Positions 38,361-47,020 of a DNA stretch of 64,000 nucleotides are shown piece after piece; the first letter of the stretch is position 1; every line of letters starts with the position of its first letter. The stretch spans positions 186,001 through 250,000 of the forward strand of contig NZ_JAJUWU010000001.1 in assembly GCF_021390325.1 (NCBI RefSeq), given 5' to 3'. Source of the DNA: Jiella avicenniae (GTDB lineage: Bacteria; Pseudomonadota; Alphaproteobacteria; Rhizobiales; Rhizobiaceae). The notes under the pieces were generated by a model. That model had not been told where the DNA came from. It was given only the letters and a program-made list of their open reading frames with translations, and searched no databases. Made by a program: the position numbers and the translations under genes.

Positions 38361-38585
38361 CCATCCGGCTCCGCCCCGACCGTCCCGGTCGATCCATCCG
38401 ACCGCGGGCTTGCGGACATCTGCCACTTAAGAACGATTGAACGGCTCCGCGGGCCGCTATATTGCATTGCACAAATCATCGTGACTCGATCTCCTCGGAG
38501 ATCGGTGTTTCGCCGCGGTCCGGGCCGACGTCCGCCGACCCGGTCGCCGGACACGCGGAACGTCGCGCACCTTGGGAGATGCCTC

Positions 38586-39023
38586 TTGCCGAACGGCCAC
38601 CATCCCCCCACCGCACTCTCTTCGACGATCGAACCGGTCGATCGCCGTGGCAGCGGAGCCGAACTGCCGGACCGCTCGGCGGAGGATTCTCTTTCCGCGC
38701 TGTTGGCTCTCGTCTACGGCGTGCCGCGCGTTCTGTGCCTGCGGATCCCGCGGCTGGTCGACGAGATCGCGATCTATTCGCCGTTCGAACGGACCGAAAC
38801 CCGCCTCGCGATCACCGAAAAGTCCGGCGCCTTCCTCGAGGGGCTGGCGGCTGCGCAGGCCGCCACGGTGGTCGCCTGCCTGACGTTGCAGGCCGAAACG
38901 CTGAGCGGCCGGTGGATGCCGTGGCGGGTGATCGACGTGGTCGACGCGATCGTCGCGGCCGGTCTCGCCCCGAGCGTCCTGCGTCTGGAAGCGAACGACA
39001 CGCGGCTGTCCTCCGACGGCTGA
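38586..39023 (+). CDS. Hypothetical protein, about 145 residues
   Basis: Coding is supported by strong third-position G/C bias from about 38650 onwards. The best start is the TTG at 38586, 7 bases after GGGAG; a GTG at 38481 would add 35 Arg/Pro-rich residues of non-coding appearance. The product is soluble, alpha/beta-looking: LSALLALVYGVPRVLCLRIP, ITEKSGAFLEGLAAAQAATVVACLTLQAE and VIDVVDAIVAAGLAPSVLRLEAN. No family recognised. Confidence 0.55.
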   Translation: MPNGHHPPTALSSTIEPVDRRGSGAELPDRSAEDSLSALLALVYGVPRVLCLRIPRLVDEIAIYSPFERTETRLAITEKSGAFLEGLAAAQAATVVACLTLQAETLSGRWMPWRVIDVVDAIVAAGLAPSVLRLEANDTRLSSDG

Positions 39024-39663
39024 TCGGTGGCGACTGGCCGCCTGCGCGCTGTCTCGGTGCCGTTCCCCGCGAAGGGCCGGGCAAAGATTTTCGGGTCGCC
39101 GGTCCCGAGTAAAGGGAACGGTAACCGCCTCCCAGTAGAACTGACGTCGACACCGGATGTCGTTGGCTTCGAAGAAGGTTCCGCGTATCGGAGCGCCACA
39201 TCCGGTGTCTCTTCTCCATCCATCGCGAAGCTTCGACCGCGCGGCTCCATGAGGGTCGCGAACGTCGAAACCACGTCGATACTCGCGCGCCGAAGAAACG
39301 TGCGCGCAGATTACATCGCGCTGCTTGGCGACACCGGCCGGGCCCTGGGCGGTACGCTGCTGGCGGCGACCGGCCGTTGATGCCGAGAGGCAACGATCGT
39401 CTCGGACTTCGATCCGTTCGAGCCGCGCATGGGTCGGCACCCTTGTCCGCGCGGGAGGAGGTCGCTCGAAAGGGCCTGCCCCACGTTCGGCAGGCTTCAT
39501 GGCGGGGAGCGATCGAAAGCGCGGCGGTGGCGGAACGGAGGGGAGGGATTGCGGGCCTCGGGAGATCCTGTCATCTCCACGGCCATGCGGACTTCGGTTC
39601 GTCGCGCGGCTTGCCGCAGCTTTGCCGCGCTCCCGAAAGGTCCCCGGAAAAGGAATGCGATCG
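39024..39663. other. Long intergenic region before the ThDP enzyme
   Basis: This 640-base stretch has no supportable gene: open frames on both strands (for example 39027-39380) lack codon bias and contain composition-driven Arg/Pro/Ser runs. It holds one inverted repeat (39149-39209) and leads into the ribosome site of the ThDP-enzyme gene. The length suggests a long leader or a lost gene. Confidence 0.4.
39149..39209. repeat. 12-bp inverted repeat with 37-base loop
   Basis: Arms GACACCGGATGT (39149-39160) and ACATCCGGTGTC (39198-39209) match perfectly. The arm sequence itself includes TCCGG/CCGGA. It lies 455 bases before the ThDP-enzyme ATG. It may be a protein-binding site, a structured leader or a terminator for the upstream gene; nothing favours one reading. 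Confidence 0.5.
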
Positions 39664-41340
39664 ATGCGAAACGGCGGCCAGCTACTCGTCGAATGTCTGT
39701 TGGCGCTGGGCGCCACCAAGAGCTTCGGCGTGCCGGGCGAGAGCTATCTGGCGGTGCTCGACGCGCTCTACGATACCAAGGGCCGGCTCGACTACGTGCT
39801 GTGCCGGCAGGAGGGCGGGGCCGCCTTCATGGCGGCGGCCTACGGCAAGCTGACCGGCAGCCCCGGCATCTGCATGGTGACGAGAGGTCCGGGCGCCACC
39901 AATGCATCGATCGGCGTTCACACCGCCATGCAGGACTCGGCGCCGATGATTCTCCTCGTCGGCCAGGTCGGCACCGACATGAAGGGCCGCGAGGCCTTTC
40001 AGGAACTCGATTACCCGGCGGTCTTCGGCACCATGGCGAAATGGGCCGTCGAGATCGACCAGGTCGAGCGCATTCCCGAAATCCTTTCCAAGGCATGGAT
40101 CACCGCCACCACCGGCCGGCCCGGTCCGGTGGTGATCGCGCTGCCCGAGGACATGCTGACGGCGACGACCGACGTTGCCCCCCTGTCGGCCCGGACGGAG
40201 ATCTTCGAGCCCGCGCCGCCGGCTGCGGCGATGACGCGCCTCGGCGAGATCCTCGGCGAGGCCGAGCGACCGCTGATCCTCTATGGCGGCTGCAACTGGC
40301 GGGAAGGCTCGGCTGCCAAACTCCAGACCTTCGCCGAGGCTGCCGACATCCCGGTCGTGTCGGTCTTCCGCTATCAGGACCAGTACGACAACTTCTCCCC
40401 GACCTTCTGCGGCGAAGCGGGGGTCGGCATGGCGCCGGCCATCAAGAAGCTCCTCGCCGAGGCCGACGTCATCCTCGCCGTCAACGTCCGCTTCGGCGAG
40501 AACTCGACCGACGGCTACAGGCTCTTCGACGTTCCCGAGGCGGCGCAGCGGATCGTCCACGTCCACGGCTCGGATCGCGAGATCGGCAAGGTCTACCGTC
40601 CGGCTCTCGGCGTCCATGCCGGGCCGAACGCCTTTGCCGATGCGCTGGGTGAGATGAAGCCCGTTTCGGGCAACTGGGCGGGATGGCGATCGGCCGCCCG
40701 CGCGGCCTACGAAGCCGGCTTCGACCTGCCCGACCTTCCCTCGCCCGTCGACATGGGCAAGGTGACGGCGCATCTGCGCGAGGTGTTGCCCGACGACGTG
40801 ATTCTCGCCAACGGCGCCGGCAATTTCGCCGTCTGGCCGAACAAATTCTTCAAGTTCGGGCCGAAGGCGCGGCTGCTGGCACCGCAGGCCGGCGCCATGG
40901 GCTACGGCGTTCCGGCGGCAATCGCCGCCAAGGTCGTGCATCCCGAACGCACCGTCGTCTGCTTTGCCGGCGACGGAGACTTCCAGATGACCTCGCAGGA
41001 ACTCGCCACCGCCAGGCAGGCCGGCGCCCAGCCGATCGTCCTCGTCCTCAACAACGGCATCTACGGCACGATCCGCGCCCATCAGGAGCGCCATTATCCG
41101 GCGCGGGTCTCGGGCACCGACATGAAGAGCCCGGACTTCGTCATGCTGGCGAAAGCCTACGGCTTTCACGGCGAGCGGGTGGAGCGGACGGAGGATTTCG
41201 CCGCCGCCTTCGAACGGGCGCTCGCCTCGCCGACCGGCGCCGTCCTCGATCTGGTGATCTCGCCCGAGGCGCTGACGCCGCGCCAGACGCTCAGCCAGAT
41301 GCGCGACGCGGCGCTCTCGGCGGCAAGCCGCAAGGGGTGA
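39664..41340 (+). CDS. Acetolactate-synthase-like ThDP-dependent enzyme
   Basis: A 558-residue enzyme of the acetohydroxyacid synthase/decarboxylase superfamily. The catalytic glutamate is in LCRQEGGAAFMAAAYG; the ThDP-magnesium motif is CFAGDGDFQMTSQELATARQ...LNNGIYG. AAGGA stands 9 bases before the ATG at 39664 (another ATG at 39655 sits on that site). The regulatory subunit IlvH is not adjacent, and the gene is solitary, so it is more likely a catabolic decarboxylase or carboligase than the biosynthetic acetolactate synthase. Substrate cannot be assigned. Confidence 0.85.
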   Translation: MRNGGQLLVECLLALGATKSFGVPGESYLAVLDALYDTKGRLDYVLCRQEGGAAFMAAAYGKLTGSPGICMVTRGPGATNASIGVHTAMQDSAPMILLVGQVGTDMKGREAFQELDYPAVFGTMAKWAVEIDQVERIPEILSKAWITATTGRPGPVVIALPEDMLTATTDVAPLSARTEIFEPAPPAAAMTRLGEILGEAERPLILYGGCNWREGSAAKLQTFAEAADIPVVSVFRYQDQYDNFSPTFCGEAGVGMAPAIKKLLAEADVILAVNVRFGENSTDGYRLFDVPEAAQRIVHVHGSDREIGKVYRPALGVHAGPNAFADALGEMKPVSGNWAGWRSAARAAYEAGFDLPDLPSPVDMGKVTAHLREVLPDDVILANGAGNFAVWPNKFFKFGPKARLLAPQAGAMGYGVPAAIAAKVVHPERTVVCFAGDGDFQMTSQELATARQAGAQPIVLVLNNGIYGTIRAHQERHYPARVSGTDMKSPDFVMLAKAYGFHGERVERTEDFAAAFERALASPTGAVLDLVISPEALTPRQTLSQMRDAALSAASRKG

Positions 41341-41444
41341 GGCCGCAAGGCGCTTCGGTCATCGTCGGGCGGGCGCCACGGTGTCCTCGCCCGTCGGTCC
41401 GAGGCTGGGCGCGGAAGCCTCGTCGGCGCGCATCGCCCGGCGCG

Positions 41445-41756
41445 TCACTTCTTTTCGAGAAGCAGCGTGCCCTCTTTCTGCAGCTTGCCCTTCAGCTTGC
41501 CGGCGATCGAGGCGAGGAAGCCCGGCAGGTCGATCTCGACATGGACGTTGTCGTCGAGGACGTCGAGGCGGCCGGTGACGGTCTGGCCCATGACGCGGGC
41601 GCGAAAATCGAGATGGTCTCCGTCCCAGCTGTCCTCGAACTTCACCATGCCGCCGAGCATGTCCTGGCGCAGGCTCGCAAAGCCGCCCTCGATGCGGCCT
41701 CTCGCCGCCTCGCGGGTGAGCTTGTGGGGGATGTCGACCTTCACCGTCTCGGCCAT
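41445..41756 (-). CDS. Polyhydroxyalkanoic-acid-system family protein
   Basis: A 103-residue protein of the PHA_gran_rgn family: VDIPHKLTREAARGRIEGGFASLRQDML, then FEDSWDGDHLDFRARVMGQTVTGRLDVLDDNVHVEIDLPGFLA and LKGKLQKEGTLLLEKK. These small proteins are associated with granules of stored polyhydroxyalkanoate, although their biochemical role is not settled. Single gene. No phaC or phasin is adjacent, but serine-cycle methylotrophs generally store PHB. Confidence 0.85.
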   Translation of the reverse strand: MAETVKVDIPHKLTREAARGRIEGGFASLRQDMLGGMVKFEDSWDGDHLDFRARVMGQTVTGRLDVLDDNVHVEIDLPGFLASIAGKLKGKLQKEGTLLLEKK

Positions 41757-42272
41757 CGCCGTCTCCTAACGTTCAACCTGCATGGGATATGGCGATCTGG
41801 CGCCCGTCGCGCAACGTCGTGCTGCGGAACGGGCGGGACGGCGTCCGAGCGTCGCGCCCCGCGCCGGAGCTGTAGCCGGTAATTCGCGCGGTGCCCCCTC
41901 GCCGAGCAAGAGGCGAAACATCACCGCCTCGTCATCCCGGGCTTGACCCGGGAACCATTCCAAATCGGTGACGACATCTCGCGCGCCCTTGCCAAGGCAC
42001 TGTTTTTTCTGCAGCGAACTGCAAAATCGACGCAGAGGAGTGGATCCCGGCTCGGAGGCCGGGATGACGAAGGGTCCGGCTTTGCGGCGAATCCGCCACG
42101 CGGATCTCGCGTCTTTCGGGGGACGGCCAACGGCGTCGGACACGATGGGTCAATACAACGTGGATGACCGTGCGGATCGAAACACCGATCCTTCGACGCG
42201 CCGCATCCCAATGACGAAAAAAGAGCGCGGAGTTTCCCCCGCGCTCCGCTCTTCATTCGTGACTGCCTGGCG
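41757..42272. other. Repeat-bearing intergenic region
   Basis: A 516-base gap between two minus-strand genes. It contains a 142-base palindromic module (41929-42070). Short frames here (for example 41943-42167) run through the repeat and are not supported. The helicase 3' end at 42273 abuts its right side. No gene is evident. Confidence 0.5.
41929..42070. repeat. Palindromic intergenic module
   Basis: The module is bounded by 12-bp terminal inverted repeats, TCGTCATCCCGG (41929-41940) and CCGGGATGACGA (42059-42070). Each end also forms its own hairpin: TCCCGGGCTTGACCCGGGA on the left and GATCCCGGCTCGGAGGCCGGGAT nearby on the right (the latter being 42043-42065). This is the general design of mobile or REP-like palindromic units of alphaproteobacterial genomes. 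Two longer relatives occur at 53028-53354. Confidence 0.75.
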
Positions 42273-43625
42273 TCAGGCGCCGGCGACGGCCCGGCGCTGT
42301 CCGCCGCCACCGCTGCGCCGGCGACGGTTGCCGCCGGGCTTGTCCTGTCTGCGGTTCTCGCCGCCACCGGCATTGCGCGGCGCGCCCTGTCCGCCGTTGC
42401 CGCGGCGCTGCTGCTGGCCGTTGCGGCCCCGCGGCGATCGGGCGTCGCGTGCCGGGCGGTCGTCGACGTCGTTCGTCGCGCCTTCCGGCACGACGAAGTC
42501 GGTCTTCTGCGGCTCGAGGCTCTGGCCCGTCAGCCGGGCGATCGCCTTGAGCTTGGCGCGCTCTGACGGATCGATCAGCGAGATCGCGATACCGGAATGG
42601 CCGGCCCGCGCCGTGCGGCCGATGCGGTGGACGTAGCTCTCCGGCTCTTCCGGCAGATCGAAGTTCACCACATGGCTGATCTCGTCGACATGGATGCCGC
42701 GGGCGACGATGTCGGTCGCGACGAGAACCCGCGCCGAGCCGTGCTGGAAGGCGGCGAGCGCCTTTTGCCGGGCCGCCTGGCTCTTGTTGCCGTGGATCGC
42801 CAGCGCCGGGATGCCGGCCTTTTCGAGATCGCCGGCCAGCCGGTTGGCGCCATGCTTGGTGCGGGTGAAGATCACCACCTTGGCAAGGCTCTGATCCGAC
42901 AGCCGGTCGATCAGCCAGTGCTTCTTGGCCTTCTGGGGAACGAGGAAGACGCTCTGGTCGATCTTCTCGACGGTCACGACTTCCGGCGTCACCTCGACGC
43001 GAACCGGCTTGGTCAGGATCTTGGCGGCGAGGTCGCCGATCGAGCGCGGCATCGTGGCCGAGAAGAGCAGCGACTGGCGCTCGGCGGGCAGCTTGGCGAC
43101 GATCTTCATGACGTCGCGCACGAAGCCCATGTCGAGCATCCGGTCGGCCTCGTCGAGGACGACGTGCTCGACCGCCGAAAGGTCGATGGCGCGCTGGTTC
43201 ATCAGGTCGAGCAGCCGGCCGGGCGTCGCGATGACGATGTCGACGCCGCGCTGAAGCGTGGCGATCTGCGGACGGATCGAGACGCCGCCGAAGACGGTGG
43301 TGTGGCTGATCTTGGTGCCGACGGTGTAGGACTTGACGTTGCCGGCGATCTGCGAGGCGAGCTCGCGGGTCGGCGTCAGGATCAGCACCTTCGTCTGCCT
43401 CGGCGCCGCACGGCCGCCCTTCTTCAGGAGGGCGTGGATGACGGGAAGCGAGAAGGCCGCGGTCTTGCCGGTGCCGGTCTGGGCGATGCCGAGAACGTCG
43501 CGGCCGGCCATGACGGCGGGAATCGCCTGGGACTGGATCGGCGTCGGCTCGGTGATGGAGAGTTGCGCAAGCGCGTTGAGAAGCGTGTCGGCAAGGCCGA
43601 ACGCCTGGAAATTCTGAGAGGTCAA
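42273..43625 (-). CDS. rhlE: DEAD-box RNA helicase, RhlE type
   Basis: A 450-residue ATP-dependent RNA helicase. Q motif region (NFQAFGLADTLLNAL, PTPIQSQAIP), motif I AQTGTGKT, Ia PTRELASQ, II DEADRMLD, III SAT, and VI YVHRIGRTARAG are intact. The last 80 residues are Arg/Gly/Gln-rich, an RNA-binding tail typical of RhlE. The chosen start is a TTG at 43625 preceded by AAAGG with 6-base spacing; no closer ATG exists in frame before the helicase core, and the upstream frame looks non-coding. Confidence 0.9.
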   Translation of the reverse strand: MTSQNFQAFGLADTLLNALAQLSITEPTPIQSQAIPAVMAGRDVLGIAQTGTGKTAAFSLPVIHALLKKGGRAAPRQTKVLILTPTRELASQIAGNVKSYTVGTKISHTTVFGGVSIRPQIATLQRGVDIVIATPGRLLDLMNQRAIDLSAVEHVVLDEADRMLDMGFVRDVMKIVAKLPAERQSLLFSATMPRSIGDLAAKILTKPVRVEVTPEVVTVEKIDQSVFLVPQKAKKHWLIDRLSDQSLAKVVIFTRTKHGANRLAGDLEKAGIPALAIHGNKSQAARQKALAAFQHGSARVLVATDIVARGIHVDEISHVVNFDLPEEPESYVHRIGRTARAGHSGIAISLIDPSERAKLKAIARLTGQSLEPQKTDFVVPEGATNDVDDRPARDARSPRGRNGQQQRRGNGGQGAPRNAGGGENRRQDKPGGNRRRRSGGGGQRRAVAGA

Positions 43626-43906
43626 AGCATGCCTTTGGATGCATGCGGCCCGGTGTTTTCGGGGCCGCTGAAAGTGCCGACCGTCTTCGCGCGGGCGGAC
43701 GGGTCGGCGGGCCGTGTCGGGCTGGCCGATGGCAGGAGCCAAAAGGCCGATCCGATTTCGCCGCATGCTTCCAAATTCAAGGATGAGCTTTGAAGAACGA
43801 CGATCGCGCGATCACGGCGTGATGCCCGTCATATCGACGTTTTGCTGCGCCGCGTCAAGCGCAATCGCTCAGCCATGTGTCGCGCGCATGCCTCGGATCA
43901 GGGACG

Positions 43907-45082
43907 TCAGTCGGAGAGCGGAGCGGGCACCGAAGCCGGGGCGGGGGCGAACTGATCGGCGATCGTTCCGGCGATGCGCGAGAAGACGTTCGCCCGGGAT
44001 ACGCTTTCGGCGGCGAACAGCGGCACTTCGCGAAGAGTCTCGTCGCCGCGGGTGAACAGCGCCCAGCCGGCCCGCTGGCCTTTCGCGACCGGGGCGGGGA
44101 TGGGGCCGTTGCCGACGATCTGGCGCGTCACGCCCGACAGGCTGCCGCGCGGCACCAGCACCGCCAGGTCCTGTCGTGCCACCAGCGCCACGGTGCGCGC
44201 CGCGCCGCCCGCGACCTCGGCCGCGCCCAGCGGTTCGCCGGCCTTAACCAGCGTCACCTCCTCGAAGTCCTGCAGGCCGAAATCCATCAGGCGCTTCGCC
44301 TCGCGGGCGCGCTCTTCGGCCGACGTCATGCCGGACATGGCGAGGACGATGCGCCGGCCGTCCTTCGTGGCGGACGCAACGAGGCCGTAGCCCGAGGCCG
44401 CCGTATGGCCGGTCTTCAGCCCGTCGGCGCCGAGCGCGAGGAGGGGATTGCGGTTCTTCTGGGTGATGCCGTTGAAGCGGAAGCTCTCTTCGGAAAACAG
44501 CGGATACTCCGCCGGGAAGGTCTTGATCAGATATTCGGCGAGGACGGCGAGATCGCGCATCGTCACCTGCTGGCCTTCCGCCGGCAGGCCGTGCGGATTG
44601 ACGAAATGCGAGTGCGAGAGGCCGATCGCCTTGGCCTCGGCGTTCATCTTCTCGGCAAATTGCGGGACGCTTCCGGCCAGCCCCTCGGCGATCACGATCG
44701 CGGCGTCGTTGCCCGACTGGATGATCAGGCCTTTGATCAGGTCGCCGAGCGCGACCTCTCTGTGGACCGGCAGGAACATCGTCGAGCCGCCGGAATTGGC
44801 GCCGCCCTCGCGCCAGGCCTTTTCGGAGACCTCGAACGTATCCTCCTTCGAGGCTTCGCCCTTCCTGATCATGTCGAAGACGACGGCGGCGGTCATCAGC
44901 TTGGCGAGGCTCGCCGGCGGGATCGGGTCGTCAGCGTTCTTCTCGTAGAGAACGCGTCCCGTGCCGACGTCGAGAAGGATCGCCGTCGGCGCTTTGGTGT
45001 CGAAGGCCGCAGCCGGCGCGGCGCCGAGCGCGAGGACGATGAGGACGGCGAAGAGGCGGGCGAGGGCGCGATATGACGTCAT
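43907..45082 (-). CDS. dacC: D-alanyl-D-alanine carboxypeptidase (PBP5/6 type)
   Basis: A 391-residue serine peptidase that trims pentapeptide in the cell wall. The signal peptide ends at APAAAF (about residue 27). The three active-site motifs are SLAKL (SxxK, about residue 60), SGN (IIQSGNDAAI) and KTG (DGLKTGHTAAS). The C-terminal beta domain typical of DacA/DacC follows, but no clear amphipathic membrane anchor: the end is Pro/Ala-rich. The ATG at 45082 is chosen; the longer upstream frame lacks codon bias. Gene symbol within the dac group is uncertain. Confidence 0.92.
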   Translation of the reverse strand: MTSYRALARLFAVLIVLALGAAPAAAFDTKAPTAILLDVGTGRVLYEKNADDPIPPASLAKLMTAAVVFDMIRKGEASKEDTFEVSEKAWREGGANSGGSTMFLPVHREVALGDLIKGLIIQSGNDAAIVIAEGLAGSVPQFAEKMNAEAKAIGLSHSHFVNPHGLPAEGQQVTMRDLAVLAEYLIKTFPAEYPLFSEESFRFNGITQKNRNPLLALGADGLKTGHTAASGYGLVASATKDGRRIVLAMSGMTSAEERAREAKRLMDFGLQDFEEVTLVKAGEPLGAAEVAGGAARTVALVARQDLAVLVPRGSLSGVTRQIVGNGPIPAPVAKGQRAGWALFTRGDETLREVPLFAAESVSRANVFSRIAGTIADQFAPAPASVPAPLSD

Positions 45083-45242
45083 GGGCAAGGCGTAGCCGCA
45101 GGTCGCCGGCGCTTCAAGCGCTTCACGGAAGTTTGCCGCGGTTTGACGGACGGTCAGTCGCACGCGTCGCGACGCTGTCGCTACGCTTCGATCTCCTCCG
45201 GGCGCCGGCCTGGAGGAAAGTCGTCTGGCCCGCACCGGGCGG

Positions 45243-45689
45243 ATGACAGTCGCCCGGTTCTCTGCCACAAGCTCGGACATGCGCGCCTTTCGGCTGTTCC
45301 TCCGTGACAGATCCTCGGCGGCGGCCATCGCCGCCGTCCTCGTCCAGCTCATGCTGCTGCAGGCGGTCGCCGCGGGGCAGGCGTGCCTCGACGTGGCGTT
45401 CGCCGACGGGCCGCAGATCCTCTGTTCGGGGGCGCCGGCTCCGGTGGATTGGCGAGGAGCCGACGCGCCCGCTGGCGGCGGCTCGGGACACTGCCCCGAC
45501 TGCGCCTGCGCGACGCTCTGCGGGGCGTCCGGGCCGCTTCCGGCGACGCTCGGCTCCGACGTTGCGCCGGTCATTTTCACCGATCCGGATACGGCCGCGC
45601 AGCTTCGTTTCGAGAGCAGCCGAAATTTCTCCAGACCGCTGCCGCGCGGCGAACTCCGCCAGCGCGGCCCGCCGGTTCTCTCCGCCTGA
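45243..45689 (+). CDS. DUF2946 protein, copper-associated
   Basis: A 148-residue protein with one N-terminal membrane segment (ATGs at 45243 or 45279). After it come a short exported region with cysteines at GQACLDV, ILCSGA, and a conserved CPDCACATLCG cluster, features of DUF2946. The family is regularly adjacent to copper genes, and here the PCuAC copper chaperone follows 66 bases downstream. It probably acts in periplasmic copper handling, perhaps binding copper through its cysteines. Confidence 0.75.
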   Translation: MTVARFSATSSDMRAFRLFLRDRSSAAAIAAVLVQLMLLQAVAAGQACLDVAFADGPQILCSGAPAPVDWRGADAPAGGGSGHCPDCACATLCGASGPLPATLGSDVAPVIFTDPDTAAQLRFESSRNFSRPLPRGELRQRGPPVLSA

Positions 45690-45755
45690 ACCGTCCGACA
45701 CTTCAATTCGCCGCAGCCCAAGGAGCGGCGCGGCCGATTCATCCGGAGACCTCTC

Positions 45756-46262
45756 ATGCGTGTCACCCTCGCGGCAACCGCCCTTGCCGCCGCCATCGCC
45801 ATCGTGACGACGGCCTACGCCCATTCCTACAAGCTCGGCGATCTGCAGATCGGACATCCCTGGAGCCGCGCGACGCTGCCCAACGCGCCGGTCGCCGGCG
45901 GCTACATGACCATCGAGAACACCGGAACGTCCGACGACACGCTTCTCGGCGGCTCGACGCCGGCGGCCGGCAAGGTCGAGATCCATCAGATGAAGATGGA
46001 CGGCGACGTCATGACCATGCGCCCGGTCGAGAACGGTTTGGTCATACCCGCGGGCCAGACGGTCACACTGGAACCCGGCGGCTATCATCTGATGCTGGTG
46101 AAGCCCCAGAGGCCCTTCAAGGAGGGCGAGCGGGTTCCGCTGACGCTGAAGTTCGAGAAAGCCGGCGAGGTCGACGTCGAACTCGCCGTCGACAAGCCGA
46201 ACGCCACTGGCAAGACCGATCACGCCGGCCATGGCGGGATGGGGGCCATGCAAACGCAATAG
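45756..46262 (+). CDS. Periplasmic copper chaperone, PCu(A)C family
   Basis: A 168-residue protein that delivers copper(I) to the CuA centre of cytochrome oxidase. A signal peptide ends at AYAHS (residues 1 to 22). The copper site is spread over EIHQMKMDG, M in VMTMRP and GYHLML, following the family H(M)X10MX21HXM pattern. WSRATLPNAPVAGGYM is the conserved opening. The tail HAGHGGMGAM adds extra His/Met ligands. Co-oriented with the DUF2946 gene, likely one operon. Confidence 0.92.
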   Translation: MRVTLAATALAAAIAIVTTAYAHSYKLGDLQIGHPWSRATLPNAPVAGGYMTIENTGTSDDTLLGGSTPAAGKVEIHQMKMDGDVMTMRPVENGLVIPAGQTVTLEPGGYHLMLVKPQRPFKEGERVPLTLKFEKAGEVDVELAVDKPNATGKTDHAGHGGMGAMQTQ

Positions 46263-46445
46263 GCGGTCGGGCTGCCTTGCGGCGGTATTGGCGGCGGGAT
46301 CGTCTCGCCGCCAGTCCCGGCGCGATCCGCCGGGACGTTTCCGGGCGATCCCCGCCGGCCCCGGCTATCCGGTCGAGAGCGCATCCCGGGCCGGCTCCGC
46401 AGGCGACGCGTCACGCCCCGGCGGCGGTGAACAGCGGGGGGAACC

Positions 46446-46829
46446 TCACCACGATTGTTTGGTGGGGGCCTCGTCCACCTCGATCCGCACGGCGTCCCTG
46501 TCGAAGGCGACGTAGCCGGCGATCTCCTTCACGCCTTCGTGCGGCGTTTCGTAGGACCATGCGCCGTTTTCGCCGGCGCGGCCCATCGCCGAGATCGTCC
46601 AGTAGCGCGCTTCGCCCTTGTGGGGGCAGGTGGTGCGCTTGTCGGTCTCTTCGAAATAGGCCATTTCGACCCGGTCGCGCGGAATGTAGTAGACCGGGTC
46701 GTAGCCCGTCTCCTCGAGCTTCAGCGCCTCCTTGGTCGAAGCGACCACGACGTCGTTGAAATAGACCGTCACCGGTTGCGGCTCTGGCGTGATGCGGATC
46801 CGTTCGCGGGTCTCTTCGAGGCTTGCCAT
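46446..46829 (-). CDS. DUF427 protein
   Basis: A 127-residue soluble protein of the DUF427 family: [54 protein letters not shown] and [21 protein letters not shown]. The TCPHKG motif, Tyr and Phe residues are family hallmarks. Function unknown; structure in relatives resembles a beta-sandwich. Divergent from betaine aldehyde dehydrogenase, with a 191-base shared promoter region. Confidence 0.88.
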   Translation of the reverse strand: MASLEETRERIRITPEPQPVTVYFNDVVVASTKEALKLEETGYDPVYYIPRDRVEMAYFEETDKRTTCPHKGEARYWTISAMGRAGENGAWSYETPHEGVKEIAGYVAFDRDAVRIEVDEAPTKQSW

Positions 46830-47020
46830 GTCCGTCTCCCATGTTTGGTGGTTGCACCGTAAACTTCGCCGAACGGCATTCGATCCGCTCTCGCCGGCGC
46901 GATTTGGATGGCTGCGCGAGGAGACCGACGGCAGAAGGGAGTTGGCGTCCCCCCTCATCGGCCGATATGGAGGCCGGAACGCCGCGCCCCGTACCGCGAC
47001 CGAGCAACCAGGAGACCCCC

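Noticed and set aside
39027-39380. Possible 117-residue gene before the ThDP enzyme
   Set aside because: Third codon positions show no G/C bias, and no family or ribosome site is visible.
41943-42167. 74-codon frame near the helicase
   Set aside because: Consists largely of the palindromic repeat module and is not a gene.
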